Shown: positions 54,201 through 61,948, counted from the first letter of the stretch. The stretch is 64,000 nucleotides of DNA from CANHBY01 sp046342195 (GCA_046342195.1 JBKDQE010000057.1:16217-80216); one strand, 5' to 3'. Program-made: numbers and translations. Notes: generated by a model from the letters alone, not told the origin.

Positions 54201-54993
54201 CGCCATCATCCTGTCGCCGGTGGCGGTAGGCTTCGGAGTCAACATCCAAGCGGCGAACCACGTCATCCACTACACGAGAACCTGGAATCCCGCAAAGGAA
54301 GACCAGGCTTCCGACCGCGCCTGGCGTATCGGGCAGAAAAAGGAAGTGTTTGTCTACTACCCAAGCGTCTCAGCTGATGACTTCACAACCTTTGATGTCA
54401 AGCTGGATCAGCTCTTGGAGCAGAAGCGATCCCTGGCTGGCGACATGCTGAACGGCTGTCCTGATATCAGCCTCGCAGACTTCCGAGTTGAAGAAATCGT
54501 GCCGGGCGAATTTGTGCAAGATATCGACGAGGTTGTGACTCTGGACATTGCCCTACGCATGGAGTGGAGGCACTTCGAAGGGCTGGCCGCAGCCATTTGG
54601 AGCAAGCGCGGCTTTGACACGGTGTACTGCACTCCAGCCTCGAACGACCACGGCGTGGACGTGGTGGCGATTCGGGGGCATGACAGCGAGTTAGTGCAGA
54701 CCAAATCCTCCGCCGTCGATGGATGCTTGGTAGGTTGGGATGCCGTCAACGAAGTGGTCGCCGGCGAAGCGTTTTACTTGAGGCGCCACCCCGGAGTCAC
54801 TTTTAAAAAGGTTGCCCTCACAAATCAGTTTTTCAACGCGGGGGCGCATGAGAGAGCATCGCTGAATCAGGTTGAGCTTCTCGACCAAAACCATCTGGCG
54901 CAGCTACTCTCCGAGCACACGGTGACTTTGCTTGAGCTCGAGCGACTTTTATACAGCGACTGGGCTCAGACCAAAGAATCAGCTGACGCTTGA
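51223..54993 (+). CDS. zorD: Zorya type I effector ZorD (SNF2 helicase plus Mrr-like nuclease)
   Basis: A 1256-residue effector. A large N-terminal region (about 1-590) precedes a SNF2 ATPase: Walker A DDMGLGKT at about 619, DEAQ at about 735, and the C-terminal helicase lobe (RTWNPAKEDQASDRAWRIGQ) at about 1024. A C-terminal Mrr_cat-like nuclease domain follows: FEGLAAAIWSKRGFDTV, then DHGVDVVAI at about 1142 and LVQTKSS at about 1156, giving the D...(E/Q)xK catalytic set. It starts at ATG 51223, overlapping the zorC stop by 4 bp. Helicase/nuclease fusions of this type are the ZorD of type I systems; it degrades phage DNA after motor activation. Confidence 0.92.
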   Translation: MSIFGLFKKSRAKEDGQRWMRSLTDLGVRLSTSLDHGEPLETEGLGSALRQMLDDGLAEESQDGYLIAWDSLFEACSLPDYEGLFEALALPVQTQLRPVLSSRGAIVDENFSIILGPWVNDAGQDTSPGYAGASLQLGGYSEWMTQSHWELFKAVKTFAQRTPEHRTEHSQRLAWGRIRRLALAANAVLSDFLVKTVVLTPERLDLAFRKSDAVSDDTVIEVIPGFVDAPDDWLTEFDRFDRVANRYDLPTEDGGLVQVVISPEVRTVLEQVKRLPARRIAGSRAQAFLVNPFATLGEAASAVIDEAQFERAKADAGLLFERFTPVVERDASGFPEKVGLCIECADSGGLVSSDVVDLSDDELKRFMGRLEHALSRGHQLVFWDGRELEVRHEAENHLKVLRLALDQRHMPRVLVTYDQVHDLSAYSSRVEGVGVEKTYYSPYIAKRKDGEGWFPENVFPIIAYTPEGSDDPVAIPVNNEAIETLRKSAEEAECRGESELSLPWLPKPIKVDEAQRIVNTFAEVLDEVNERKFAPEKRTPPGQKTKKTLVLRANIESVDYEEKREAALRLKNHQPRVPKTLSQQAKLLDHQREGVSRLQYLFSLRTDLNVRGMVLADDMGLGKTFQLLTLMAFIIEEAPAAKPMLVVAPISLLENWQEEAEKFYPGAFRILTAYGDALAPLRVPRKSIDERLRTEDGLVKFLKPGWLGEAQIVLTTYETLRDLEFSFAAQHWSLMVCDEAQRIKNPATMVTRAAKKQNAEFKIACTGTPVENTLADLWCLFDFVQPGLLGALNEFGRTYRRPIEIDDRDEVGKQRIEELRQRIDPQILRRTKLEVAKDLPKKTVVDDCRRLALSTTQRQLYARATEDFKKRGDLGAHTPFKNHLGLLYYLRLVCTDPRRHGLTVFKPEPLTHYRQAAPKLDWLLTQLRRIEQQGEKAIIFCEFRNIQRLLQHYIAEMFGFEADIINGDTTASASSATSRQKRIKAFQEKPGFGAIILSPVAVGFGVNIQAANHVIHYTRTWNPAKEDQASDRAWRIGQKKEVFVYYPSVSADDFTTFDVKLDQLLEQKRSLAGDMLNGCPDISLADFRVEEIVPGEFVQDIDEVVTLDIALRMEWRHFEGLAAAIWSKRGFDTVYCTPASNDHGVDVVAIRGHDSELVQTKSSAVDGCLVGWDAVNEVVAGEAFYLRRHPGVTFKKVALTNQFFNAGAHERASLNQVELLDQNHLAQLLSEHTVTLLELERLLYSDWAQTKESADA

Positions 54994-55000
54994 ACCCCGC

Positions 55001-55190
55001 ATGGAACCGCTTCAACTTCTTGTGAGATCAGCGGTAAGAGGTGTGAGAACAGCTCAGGCGGTTCAGTGTGGGGCCAGCGCCTTGCTCATCTTCTTACTCC
55101 TCGACTTCATCACTCGCTCCATTTGGAAAGTAACCTTGCCCCTCAAAACCGTAGACCTTAGCTCCCCTCAAAATCTATTCATCCGGCAAC
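55001..55190 (+). pseudogene. Small membrane ORF behind zorD, cut by an IS630-like element
   Basis: An ATG at 55001, 7 bp after the zorD stop, opens a frame MEPLQLLVRSAVRGVRTAQA with one hydrophobic stretch (ASALLIFLLLDFI, about 27-39). It runs into the left end of the IS630-like element at 55191, so the original C-terminus is lost. It could have been a fifth gene of this Zorya locus or an unrelated membrane protein. No ribosome-binding site is obvious. Confidence 0.4.
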
Positions 55191-55738
55191 TATTCACCCG
55201 GCAATTAACGTTTATCTGGAAATCATCAACAGTTTGTGACGGGTGCCGCCCACGGCGTAGGCCACAGGTGTCTGAGCCTTGGGGCTATAGCCCCGGCCAC
55301 GCACATCGGTGTTCACCACCGCAGTCTCGTCACCCCAGTGAATCCCGGCATCCTCAAGCTTGGCACGCCCGGCCATGGCCGGGTAGTGCTCGTCCAGCCA
55401 CGCCTTGACGGCTTCGGGGCGCTGCTCGTAGGCGCGGGTCATGGGTTTGCCCGGCTGTGAGGGGGCGTTTCTGGCCGACTGAACGCCCAGTGGGTTTGGG
55501 TGCCAAGGCGTTGAGGCCGGCTTCTTTCGCCACGTTGATGGCGCTGCGAACCGTGCCTTGTGCCATCTACAACACGCTGGCAATGTCTTTGATGGCCATG
55601 CCGCGTCGATGCAGTCGAACCGCCTGTTGGCGTCTCTCGTGCTGAGCTTGCCGCGTCAGCTTGCGTCCGTCTTCTTTATCCATCCACACAAGATGGGGGC
55701 GGTATCTCAAAAATCAACCCTTAATTGCCGGGTGAATA
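55191..55738 (-). mobile_element. Internally deleted IS630-family element with perfect terminal repeats
   Basis: Bounded by an 18-bp perfect inverted repeat: TATTCACCCGGCAATTAA (55191-55208) and its complement (55721-55738). TA sits at both ends, as expected from the TA target duplication of IS630/Tc1 elements. The element is only 548 bp, about half the family's usual size. The left flank carries a near-duplicate of the outer end (TATTCATCCGGCAA, 55176-55189). It interrupts the small ORF behind zorD and abuts the hsdS remnant. Confidence 0.75.
55212..55683 (-). pseudogene. IS630-family transposase, broken
   Basis: Reading from ATG 55683, the N-terminal HTH part (MDKEDGRKLTRQAQHERRQQ, then AVRLHRRGMAIKDIASVL) meets an in-frame TAG near residue 38. 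It continues as TVRSAINVAKEAGLNALAPK, and a frameshift follows near 55440. The second frame gives the DDE-type part (EDAGIHWGDETAVV, then GYSPKAQTPVAY), which ends at a stop after RHKLLMISR. The rest of the catalytic domain is deleted. The gene cannot make an active transposase. Confidence 0.8.
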
Positions 55739-55753
55739 ATCTACTGTCTATAG

Positions 55754-55984
55754 TTGTGCCACATTGATATACTTCTGATTACCGACACGGTCGGATCAAT
55801 TGTGATTGGCATTCCAGATGTCGCAGAACAAAAGCAGATTGCTGACTATTTGGACAGAACAACAGCAGAACTCGATTCGATGACTACGGCGGTTGAAGCT
55901 GTGATAGATCGACTGGTCGAATACCGCCAAGCCCTCATCACCTCCGCCGTCACCGGCAAGATCGACGTGCGAGGGCTGTCATGA
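55754..55984 (+). pseudogene. hsdS: C-terminal remnant of a type I restriction specificity subunit
   Basis: About 60 recognisable residues: IGIPDVAEQKQIADYLDRTT, then LVEYRQALITSAVTGKIDVRG, the end of the second target-recognition domain and its spacer helix in HsdS. The upstream part of the gene is absent; the IS630-like element ends 15 bp before this frame. The stop overlaps the start of the nucleotidyltransferase-HEPN gene by 4 bp, so hsdS, this gene and hsdR were once one operon. Confidence 0.85.
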
Positions 55985-56577
55985 ATCGTGCAGTCATCAT
56001 TCAAACTCTGCAAGCCCGCCTACCCGGTCTATTGGCGATTTATGCCTTCGGTAGCCGCATCACGGGCACCGCAGGGTCAGACAGCGACCTTGACATGGCT
56101 GTGCTGGTGGCGGGTTATGCCGAGCCACTGGCTTTGTTTGAACGGTGTATGGCCGATGATGTGTTGATCAACAAGGCGGCAGTGATTGAGCGCTGCGTGG
56201 CGCGGGCACGACAGGAGTACGCTGCCAATTCCGCCACGTTTGCCACCGATTTCACCCGCCAAGACGCGGCCATTTTGAACATTCAACGCGCCTGCGAAGC
56301 AGCGCTGGACATGGGTCAGCACCTGATTCGTCGCGAAAAGCTGGGGGTGCCGCAAAGCGCACGCGATGTGTTTGCGCTGCTGGTGCAAGGCGGCTGGATT
56401 GATGCCGCGCTGGCCGATAGCCTCAAACGCATGGTGGGCTTTCGCAACATTGCGATGCACGACTATCAGATGCTGCAACTCCCCATCACAGTGAGCATCA
56501 TTGAAAAGCACTTGGACGAGTTCTTACAATACAGCCGGGCGGTGTTGCTGCGCGACGCGGCGCAGCAGGGGGAGTGA
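55981..56577 (+). CDS. MntA-HepT fusion (nucleotidyltransferase antitoxin joined to HEPN toxin)
   Basis: A 198-residue protein. Residues 1-55 are the start of a MNT-type nucleotidyltransferase with G24-S25 and the acidic pair D34 and D36 (GSRITGTAGSDSDLDMAV). Residues 57-198 are a whole HEPN/HepT protein: DDVLINKAAVIERCVARA, then the RX4HXY motif R155-NIAM-H160-D-Y162. In normal MNT-HEPN systems these are two proteins, and MntA AMPylates the HepT tyrosine. Here the antitoxin's C-terminal half is missing and the frames are joined in phase; an ATG at 56149 could still start HepT alone. It lies between hsdS and hsdR. Confidence 0.8.
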   Translation: MNRAVIIQTLQARLPGLLAIYAFGSRITGTAGSDSDLDMAVLVAGYAEPLALFERCMADDVLINKAAVIERCVARARQEYAANSATFATDFTRQDAAILNIQRACEAALDMGQHLIRREKLGVPQSARDVFALLVQGGWIDAALADSLKRMVGFRNIAMHDYQMLQLPITVSIIEKHLDEFLQYSRAVLLRDAAQQGE

Positions 56578-56579
56578 GG

Positions 56580-58386
56580 ATGGCGCAAACGAGTGAAAAG
56601 GCTTTTGAGTCTTATCTGGAGCACATGCTCACCGAAGGAGGCTGGCTGCCTGGAACAAATGCCGAGTGGGACAAAGCACGCGCATTATTTCCTGCACGGG
56701 TGTTCGCTTTTATTGAAGCCACCCAGCCCAAGCTGTGGGCCGAGATGAGCACGCAGCACGGCAACAATCTGCAAGCCATGTTGCTCGATGCGCTGGTCAA
56801 GGAACTGGACATCAAAGGCAGCCTGCATGTGCTGCGCCACGGCTTCAAGTTTTACGGCAAGTTATTCCGGCTGGCCTACTTCAAACCGGCCCATGCGCTC
56901 TCGCCTGATGTGCTGGAACTGTATGCGCAGAATCAGCTCACCGTCACGCGACAAGTGCCTTGCCACGCCGGCGACCACTTCACGACCGACATCGTGCTGG
57001 CAGTGAACGGCCTACCGGTGGCCACCATCGAGCTGAAAAACCCCGGCACCCACCAGACCTGGCGGCACGCCATCAAGCAATACCAGGCCGACCGCGATCC
57101 GCGTGCACCGCTGTTTGACTTCAAAAAGCGTGCGCTGGTGCACTTCGCTGCGGACCCGGACGAAGTGTGGATGACCACGCGACTGGCCAAAGAAAAAACC
57201 TTCTTCCTGCCGTTTAACCGGGGTAGCCATCCGGGGCAGATTCAGTGCGGCGCAGGCAACCCACAACATTCCAGCGGTTACCGCACCGGCTATTTCTGGC
57301 AGGAAACGCTGCAGCGCGACAGCTTTCTGGACATCCTTGGCCACTTCCTGTTCATCGAGAAAAATGAGCAGAAAGTGGATGACGGTTGTGGCGGCAAGAA
57401 GCTGGTCACTACTGAAAAAATGGTGTTCCCACGCTATCACCAACTGGATGCGGTACGGGCGCTGGTGTCTGCCGCCCGGACTGAAAACGCTGGCCACAAT
57501 TACCTGATTCAGCATTCGGCGGGCAGCGGCAAGACCAACAGCATTTCGTGGCTGTCGCACAGGCTGGCCAGCTTGCACAACGCGCAAGATCAGAAGGTAT
57601 TCGACTGCGTGATCGTCATCACCGACCGCAAGGTGCTGGACAAGCAGTTGCAGGATGCGATTTACCAGATCGAGCACGCGCAAGGTGTGGTCAAGGCCAT
57701 CGACCAAGACGCCAAACAACTGGCCGATGCATTGATTGACGGCACCAAGATCGTCATCACCACGCTGCAGAAATTTCCCTTTGTGCTGCGCGGCTTGCTG
57801 CACGCGGCGGGCGCAGAGAATCAAGACAAAGCCAGCGACGAAGAAAAAGCCCAGGCTAAAGCTTGGCAGGCCGCCATTGCAGGGCGACGCTACGCGGTGA
57901 TCGTGGACGAAGCGCATTCCAGCCAGACCGGCGAAACCGCCCTGGATCTGAAGAGCATTTTGGGTGCAGGTGCACAGAATGGTGCAGGCGAAGATGAGGC
58001 CGATTGGGAAGACCGCCTGAACCAGATCATGGCCTCACGCGGCCAGCAAAATAACCTGAGTTTCTTTGCCTTCACTGCCACGCCCAAGGGTAAGACGCTG
58101 GAGTTGTTTGGCAGGCCGGGAACCAGTGGCCAGTCGGAAGCCTTCCACACCTATTCGATGCGTCAAGCGATTGAGGAAGGCTTCATCCTCGACGTGTTGC
58201 GCAACTACACGACTTACAACACCTGGTTCAAGTTCGTAAAAGCCGTATTTCGACTCGACCAGCCTGCAAGAATCGGCTAACCCAGAGATGCTGCCGAGCA
58301 TCAAGCACGAGCTGAATCAGCTGCAAATTTACCACTGGAGCGAAGTCGAAGCGTTTGCGCGCATCTTCTACCGCCATACAGTTTGA
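56580..58386 (+). pseudogene. hsdR: Type I restriction enzyme R subunit, internally deleted
   Basis: The intact frame (ATG 56580 to stop 58280) covers about 566 residues against about 1000 in the family. It keeps the nuclease core (TTDIVLAVNGLPVATIELKN with the ExK pair) and the first helicase lobe with Walker A HSAGSGKT near residue 315 and DEAHSSQTG. After NYTTYNTWFKF the frame changes. From about 58249, another frame gives LPSIKHELNQLQIYHWSEVE and AFARIF, sequence from the far C-terminal region. So several hundred residues are deleted and the gene is broken. No hsdM is present in the window. A GTG at 56574 is an alternative start overlapping the upstream stop. Confidence 0.82.
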
Positions 58387-58771
58387 AATGCAGAAAAAGT
58401 ACCCACCAGAGGCGGCATCGTCGGGGTTACCCAGCGTATGCGACGCACCTGTAGACAACAGGGCTCCTGCGCCAGTTCAAGGCGCGGCGCGTTGTCCACA
58501 GGCCAGCACACTGGATAACCCGGATGTTGTGATCTGCACGTACCTTTTTTTAACCCAAAAAAGGTACGTCACTTGGGGGCTACTTCAAACGTTGCATGTA
58601 ACGCATTGATTTACATTGAGAAGAATGACGCTTTGGACTTCTGCGAAATGTCTTGGAATTCAATTGACATTCCAAGTGGTGATTTTCATTTAATAAGCAA
58701 ATTAAAACAAATTAAAATTATTCTGGTACAAAGGATAAATTTTTGACCCTGTGGTTTTGGGGTTAAAAAAA
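58387..58771. other. AT-rich gap between hsdR remnant and pfkA
   Basis: About 385 bp without a supported gene. It contains a strong hairpin (58538-58569) and becomes very AT-rich from about 58600, probably the border of the accessory region. No attachment site was recognised. Confidence 0.5.
58538..58569. terminator. Perfect 13-bp hairpin with A/T tails
   Basis: ACGTACCTTTTTT (58538-58550) pairs perfectly with AAAAAAGGTACGT (58557-58569) around a TAACCC loop. It could terminate either strand, although the stem is AT-heavy, or be an end of a mobile element. Confidence 0.45.
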
Positions 58772-59869
58772 TTATTTTTGAAAATTTTTCGTGATCCCAT
58801 GATCAAAGCACCTGCCCATAGACACCCCGATTGAACATGCCGCCTGAAGGAGCGGGTGATTCACTGGCACCATCCTCACACGATCTGCCACCTCAGCCAG
58901 CGGCACGCTATCGATGCGGTTGGAACTCAGGGTCACCAAGCGATTGAACCTGCTTTCTGCCACCAACTGAGCCGCTGCGTGGCCAAATTGTGTGGCCAGT
59001 ATCCGGTCAAAGGCCGTGGGGGTGCCCCCGCGCTGCACATGCCCCAGTACCGTTGCGCGAACCTCTGAGGCAAGATGAGGCTGTAGTTGCTCTCTCAGCA
59101 CATGCGCCACCCCGCCAAGCCTCAAGGGCTCATGGCTGTCTGCCTGGATGTGGCTGATGGTCATTTGACCTCCTTCCACGCTCGCCCCTTCGGCCATGGC
59201 AATTAGGGTAAATTTTTGTTGCCTCTCTCTTTTCTGGCAAACCTGCACAAGCTCTTCAACCTGGTAAGGCAGCTCAGGAATGAGAATCACATCGGCGCCA
59301 CCGGCCACCCCGGCCTCCAGGGCAATCCAGCCTGCATAACGCCCCATGGTTTCCAGGATCATGACCCGACCATGACTTTGGGCGGTGGTTTGCAAACGGT
59401 CAAGCGCCTCTGTGACTGTAGCCACGGCGGTGTCAAAACCGAAGGTGCGGTCAGTGTGCATCAGATCATTGTCAATGGTTTTGGGGCACCCCACAATGGG
59501 AATTCCTTTTTGAGTCATTTGGTGCGCAATGCTCATGGTGCCGTCTCCACCAATCACCACGATAGCGTCCAAGCCCAGTGAATGAACATAAGCCACCACC
59601 TGATCTGACACATCAGCCCCGTGGGCCGCAAAATACCGAAATGGGTTGGCGCGGTTGTGCGTTCCTAAAATTGTTCCACCCAAGGCAATGATTCCCGACA
59701 CGGATTGCCAATCCAGGGGGCGAACACGCTGCTCAATCAAGCCCAAAAAACCATCTTCAATGCCAATAACTTCTGCGCCACACTCCTGAATCAAGGATTG
59801 GGTGGTGGCGCGAAGCACGGCATTAAGGCCAGGGCAATCACCTCCTCCGGTCAAAATTCCAACTCGCAT
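58772..59869 (-). CDS. pfkA: 6-phosphofructokinase (ATP-dependent type, group III-like)
   Basis: A 365-residue phosphofructokinase that phosphorylates fructose 6-phosphate in glycolysis. GGDGT (107-111) places glycine at the position (E. coli G104) that is aspartate in pyrophosphate-dependent enzymes, so ATP is the likely donor. PKTIDND (129-135) has the catalytic aspartate D133, and K130 where E. coli has glycine; the G/K combination is typical of the less-regulated group III PFKs. MGRYAGW and EGASVEGG are also present. It starts at 59869. It is the first housekeeping gene after the defence island. Confidence 0.92.
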   Translation of the reverse strand: MRVGILTGGGDCPGLNAVLRATTQSLIQECGAEVIGIEDGFLGLIEQRVRPLDWQSVSGIIALGGTILGTHNRANPFRYFAAHGADVSDQVVAYVHSLGLDAIVVIGGDGTMSIAHQMTQKGIPIVGCPKTIDNDLMHTDRTFGFDTAVATVTEALDRLQTTAQSHGRVMILETMGRYAGWIALEAGVAGGADVILIPELPYQVEELVQVCQKRERQQKFTLIAMAEGASVEGGQMTISHIQADSHEPLRLGGVAHVLREQLQPHLASEVRATVLGHVQRGGTPTAFDRILATQFGHAAAQLVAESRFNRLVTLSSNRIDSVPLAEVADRVRMVPVNHPLLQAACSIGVSMGRCFDHGITKNFQK

Positions 59870-60040
59870 GGGCTCCTCCTGCTTTTAGTGTCTGGTTTCA
59901 TCAATCTTGCTGCATTTGAGCAGCCACGCATCTCCGGGCGCGGCATTGCCAATTCGCGCGCTGCCCCCAGACAGCGCTCTGGTTGGCGCCTTGCGCGCAG
60001 GGCGCCAGGCCGCTCTTGGTGCTGACTCAAACTGATGAAA

Positions 60041-60209
60041 CCAGGGAACCTCTGCAAAACCTCATCTTGGATGAGCGCGCCTTTCCCGGATGGGATGCCA
60101 GGCGGATTTTGCAGCCTGTCGCGGGGGCTACAGGCAAAAAAGCCGACGCCGCAGACCTCATCCGGGAAAGGATGCGATCGCCACGAGGGGTTTTGCAGAG
60201 GTTCCCTGG
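60041..60209. mobile_element. MITE-like palindromic element, 169 bp
   Basis: Terminal inverted repeats of 21 bp are perfect (60041-60061 against 60189-60209). A second inverted repeat lies inside (CTTTCCCGGATG near 60081-60092, mirrored by CATCCGGGAAAG near 60159-60170). The whole element could fold into one long hairpin. No coding capacity. Related core sequences occur at 12075 and 39292. Confidence 0.75.
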
Positions 60210-60315
60210 ACACCAGTGGGTGCTTGAATCATTGCAGAAAAAGTCTGGTTTTTGCCCCCGATTGTTCTCCCTTGGGAGGGGATAGTATGAGATTTTCAAC
60301 CCTCCATAAGAGAGA

Positions 60316-60345
60316 TTAAAAAGCCCGCTTTCGCGGGCTTTTTAA
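60316..60345. terminator. Strong bidirectional terminator
   Basis: TTAAAAAGCCCGC (60316-60328) and its perfect complement (60333-60345) form a 13-bp stem with a TTTC loop and A/T tails on both sides. It lies 42 bp downstream of the decayed symporter stop, so it was probably its terminator. Confidence 0.85.
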
Positions 60346-60386
60346 TGGCAGGCCATCGGGGAAATGGCCAAGTTCAGTTCAGTGGA

Positions 60387-60509
60387 TCAGGCTCGCTGGG
60401 CGGTACGATCCGCAGCCAGGCTGGGGTAGCGTACATGCTCGATAAGATCCTGAACTTCTTGTTTGGGTGCCCGTGTGACCAGGCTGACCAAAATGAGCTT
60501 TTTCGTTGC
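60387..60509 (-). pseudogene. C-terminal remnant of a sodium/solute symporter
   Basis: The last 40 codons of a minus-strand gene read KKLILVSLVTRAPKQEVQDL followed by IEHVRYPSLAADRTAQRA and a TGA. This resembles the conserved tail of ActP-like (VC_2705-type) sodium/solute symporters (TKAPS-EVQDLV--VRYP). A stop codon precedes it and the rest of the gene is absent; glmU starts its 3' end only 35 bp further on. A strong terminator follows it. A decayed gene is the best reading, from pattern only. Confidence 0.55.
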
Positions 60510-60543
60510 TCACATGCTACGCCTTCACTGCTGACAAGCGGGC

Positions 60544-61938
60544 TCAGCTTTCAGGTTTCCTGGCGGGCCGTTGCCAATGTGCCAGAGAAACTGGTCGAGC
60601 TCTTGCCACAGTCAATTGGCCACGGGGTGCATCTTTGCTGAGGGTGGTTCCTGCGCCAATTGTGGCACCATCTCCCAGGGTAATGGGGGCCACCAGCACG
60701 CAATTGCTTCCCACATGAACATCATGGCCAATCACCGTCTGCTGTTTGTTTGCGCCGTCATAATTGGCGGTGATGCTGCCTGCTCCATAATTGACCCGGG
60801 CACCCAGTTGCGCATCACCAATATAGGCCAAATGGTTGGCTTTGCTGCCGGGCCCCAACGTGGCATTTTTGATTTCCACAAAATTACCAATGTGAACCTC
60901 GTCATTCAATGAGGTTCCGGGCCTTAAGCGCGCAAAGGGGCCCACCATGGCGCGGTCGCCAATACAAACGCCGGCAGCCCCGCCGTCAATATGTGTGAAA
61001 GCGTGAATCACCGTTTGACGCCCGATGGTGGCTTGGCGAATGACGCAATGGGGGCCAATGCGTGTGCCTTCGCCGAGAAAAACCTCGCCTTCGAAAACAC
61101 AGTTCACATCAATGTCCACATCAGGTTCACACCGCAAGGTGCCGCGGATGTCCACCCGATGGGGGTCTGCCAGTCGCACACCCTGCAGCATCAGGGATTG
61201 GGCCAGGCGAGCCTGGTAGCGTCGCTCAAGGTCCGCCAACTGGGCGGGGCTGTTGATGCCCAAAACTTGAATTTCGTCCGGGGCTTGTGCGCACACCACT
61301 GGTGTTCCTTGCGCGGCGGCCAACTTGACCACATCGGTAAGGTAGTATTCACCTTGAGCGTTCTGAGGCGTCAACTCTGACAGCCAACCCTCAAGCAGGC
61401 GGGTGGGCGCAGCCATCACCCCTGTATAAACCTCACGAATTTTAATTTGGTCGGGCGAGGCGTCGCGTTCTTCAACAATGCCCATGACAGTATTCAAGTC
61501 GGGATGGCGCAAAATACGCCCATAACCCTGAGGCTTGTCAAGGAACACCGATAAAAGCGCTAACTGGTGGCCGCCACAGGCGCCCAGCAAAGCCTGTAAT
61601 GTTTGTGGCTCAATCAGGGGAACATCGCCATTCAAAATCAGCGTGATGCTGTTTTCCTGTGCCACGCCCAATACGGGCAGTGCTTGTTGTACGGCGTGGC
61701 CGGTGCCAAGTTGGGGCTCTTGCCTGACAAAGGTCAGCCCGGCTGATGTCATTTGGGTTTCAACCTGATCCGCTCCGTGCCCTGTGATGATCACTATACG
61801 ATCTGCTTGCAATCGGGCCGCGGTGCCAACAACATACTGTAAAAGAGGTTTTCCAGCCAGCGTGTGCAGAACTTTGGGCCGCTTTGATTTCATTCGGGTG
61901 CCTTGACCCGCCGCCATGATCACAATATTTAATTCCAT
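60544..61938 (-). CDS. glmU: Bifunctional UDP-GlcNAc pyrophosphorylase / glucosamine-1-phosphate acetyltransferase
   Basis: A 464-residue enzyme making UDP-N-acetylglucosamine for peptidoglycan and LPS. The N-terminal uridyltransferase has LNIVIMAAGQGTRMKSKRPK, with the conserved lysine and arginine. The C-terminal left-handed beta helix holds hexapeptide repeats from about residue 260 and the acetyltransferase motifs NFVEIKNATLGPGSKANHLAYIGDA (about 355-380) and NYGAGSITANYDG. Length is normal. Its 5' end lies next to the divergent DUF6279 lipoprotein gene. Confidence 0.96.
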   Translation of the reverse strand: MELNIVIMAAGQGTRMKSKRPKVLHTLAGKPLLQYVVGTAARLQADRIVIITGHGADQVETQMTSAGLTFVRQEPQLGTGHAVQQALPVLGVAQENSITLILNGDVPLIEPQTLQALLGACGGHQLALLSVFLDKPQGYGRILRHPDLNTVMGIVEERDASPDQIKIREVYTGVMAAPTRLLEGWLSELTPQNAQGEYYLTDVVKLAAAQGTPVVCAQAPDEIQVLGINSPAQLADLERRYQARLAQSLMLQGVRLADPHRVDIRGTLRCEPDVDIDVNCVFEGEVFLGEGTRIGPHCVIRQATIGRQTVIHAFTHIDGGAAGVCIGDRAMVGPFARLRPGTSLNDEVHIGNFVEIKNATLGPGSKANHLAYIGDAQLGARVNYGAGSITANYDGANKQQTVIGHDVHVGSNCVLVAPITLGDGATIGAGTTLSKDAPRGQLTVARARPVSLAHWQRPARKPES

Positions 61939-61948
61939 CTTTTTCCCC

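Larger units (their letters stand above)
59870..60386. other. Gap between pfkA and a decayed symporter gene
   Basis: Contains the pfkA promoter, the MITE-like element (60041-60209) and the terminator of the decayed symporter gene (60316-60345). No intact gene is supported; several short frames across the repeat are chance. Confidence 0.5.

Noticed and set aside
60027..60319. Overlapping short frames across the MITE-like element
   Set aside because: They translate the inverted repeats and read similarly on both strands; structure of the repeat, not genes.
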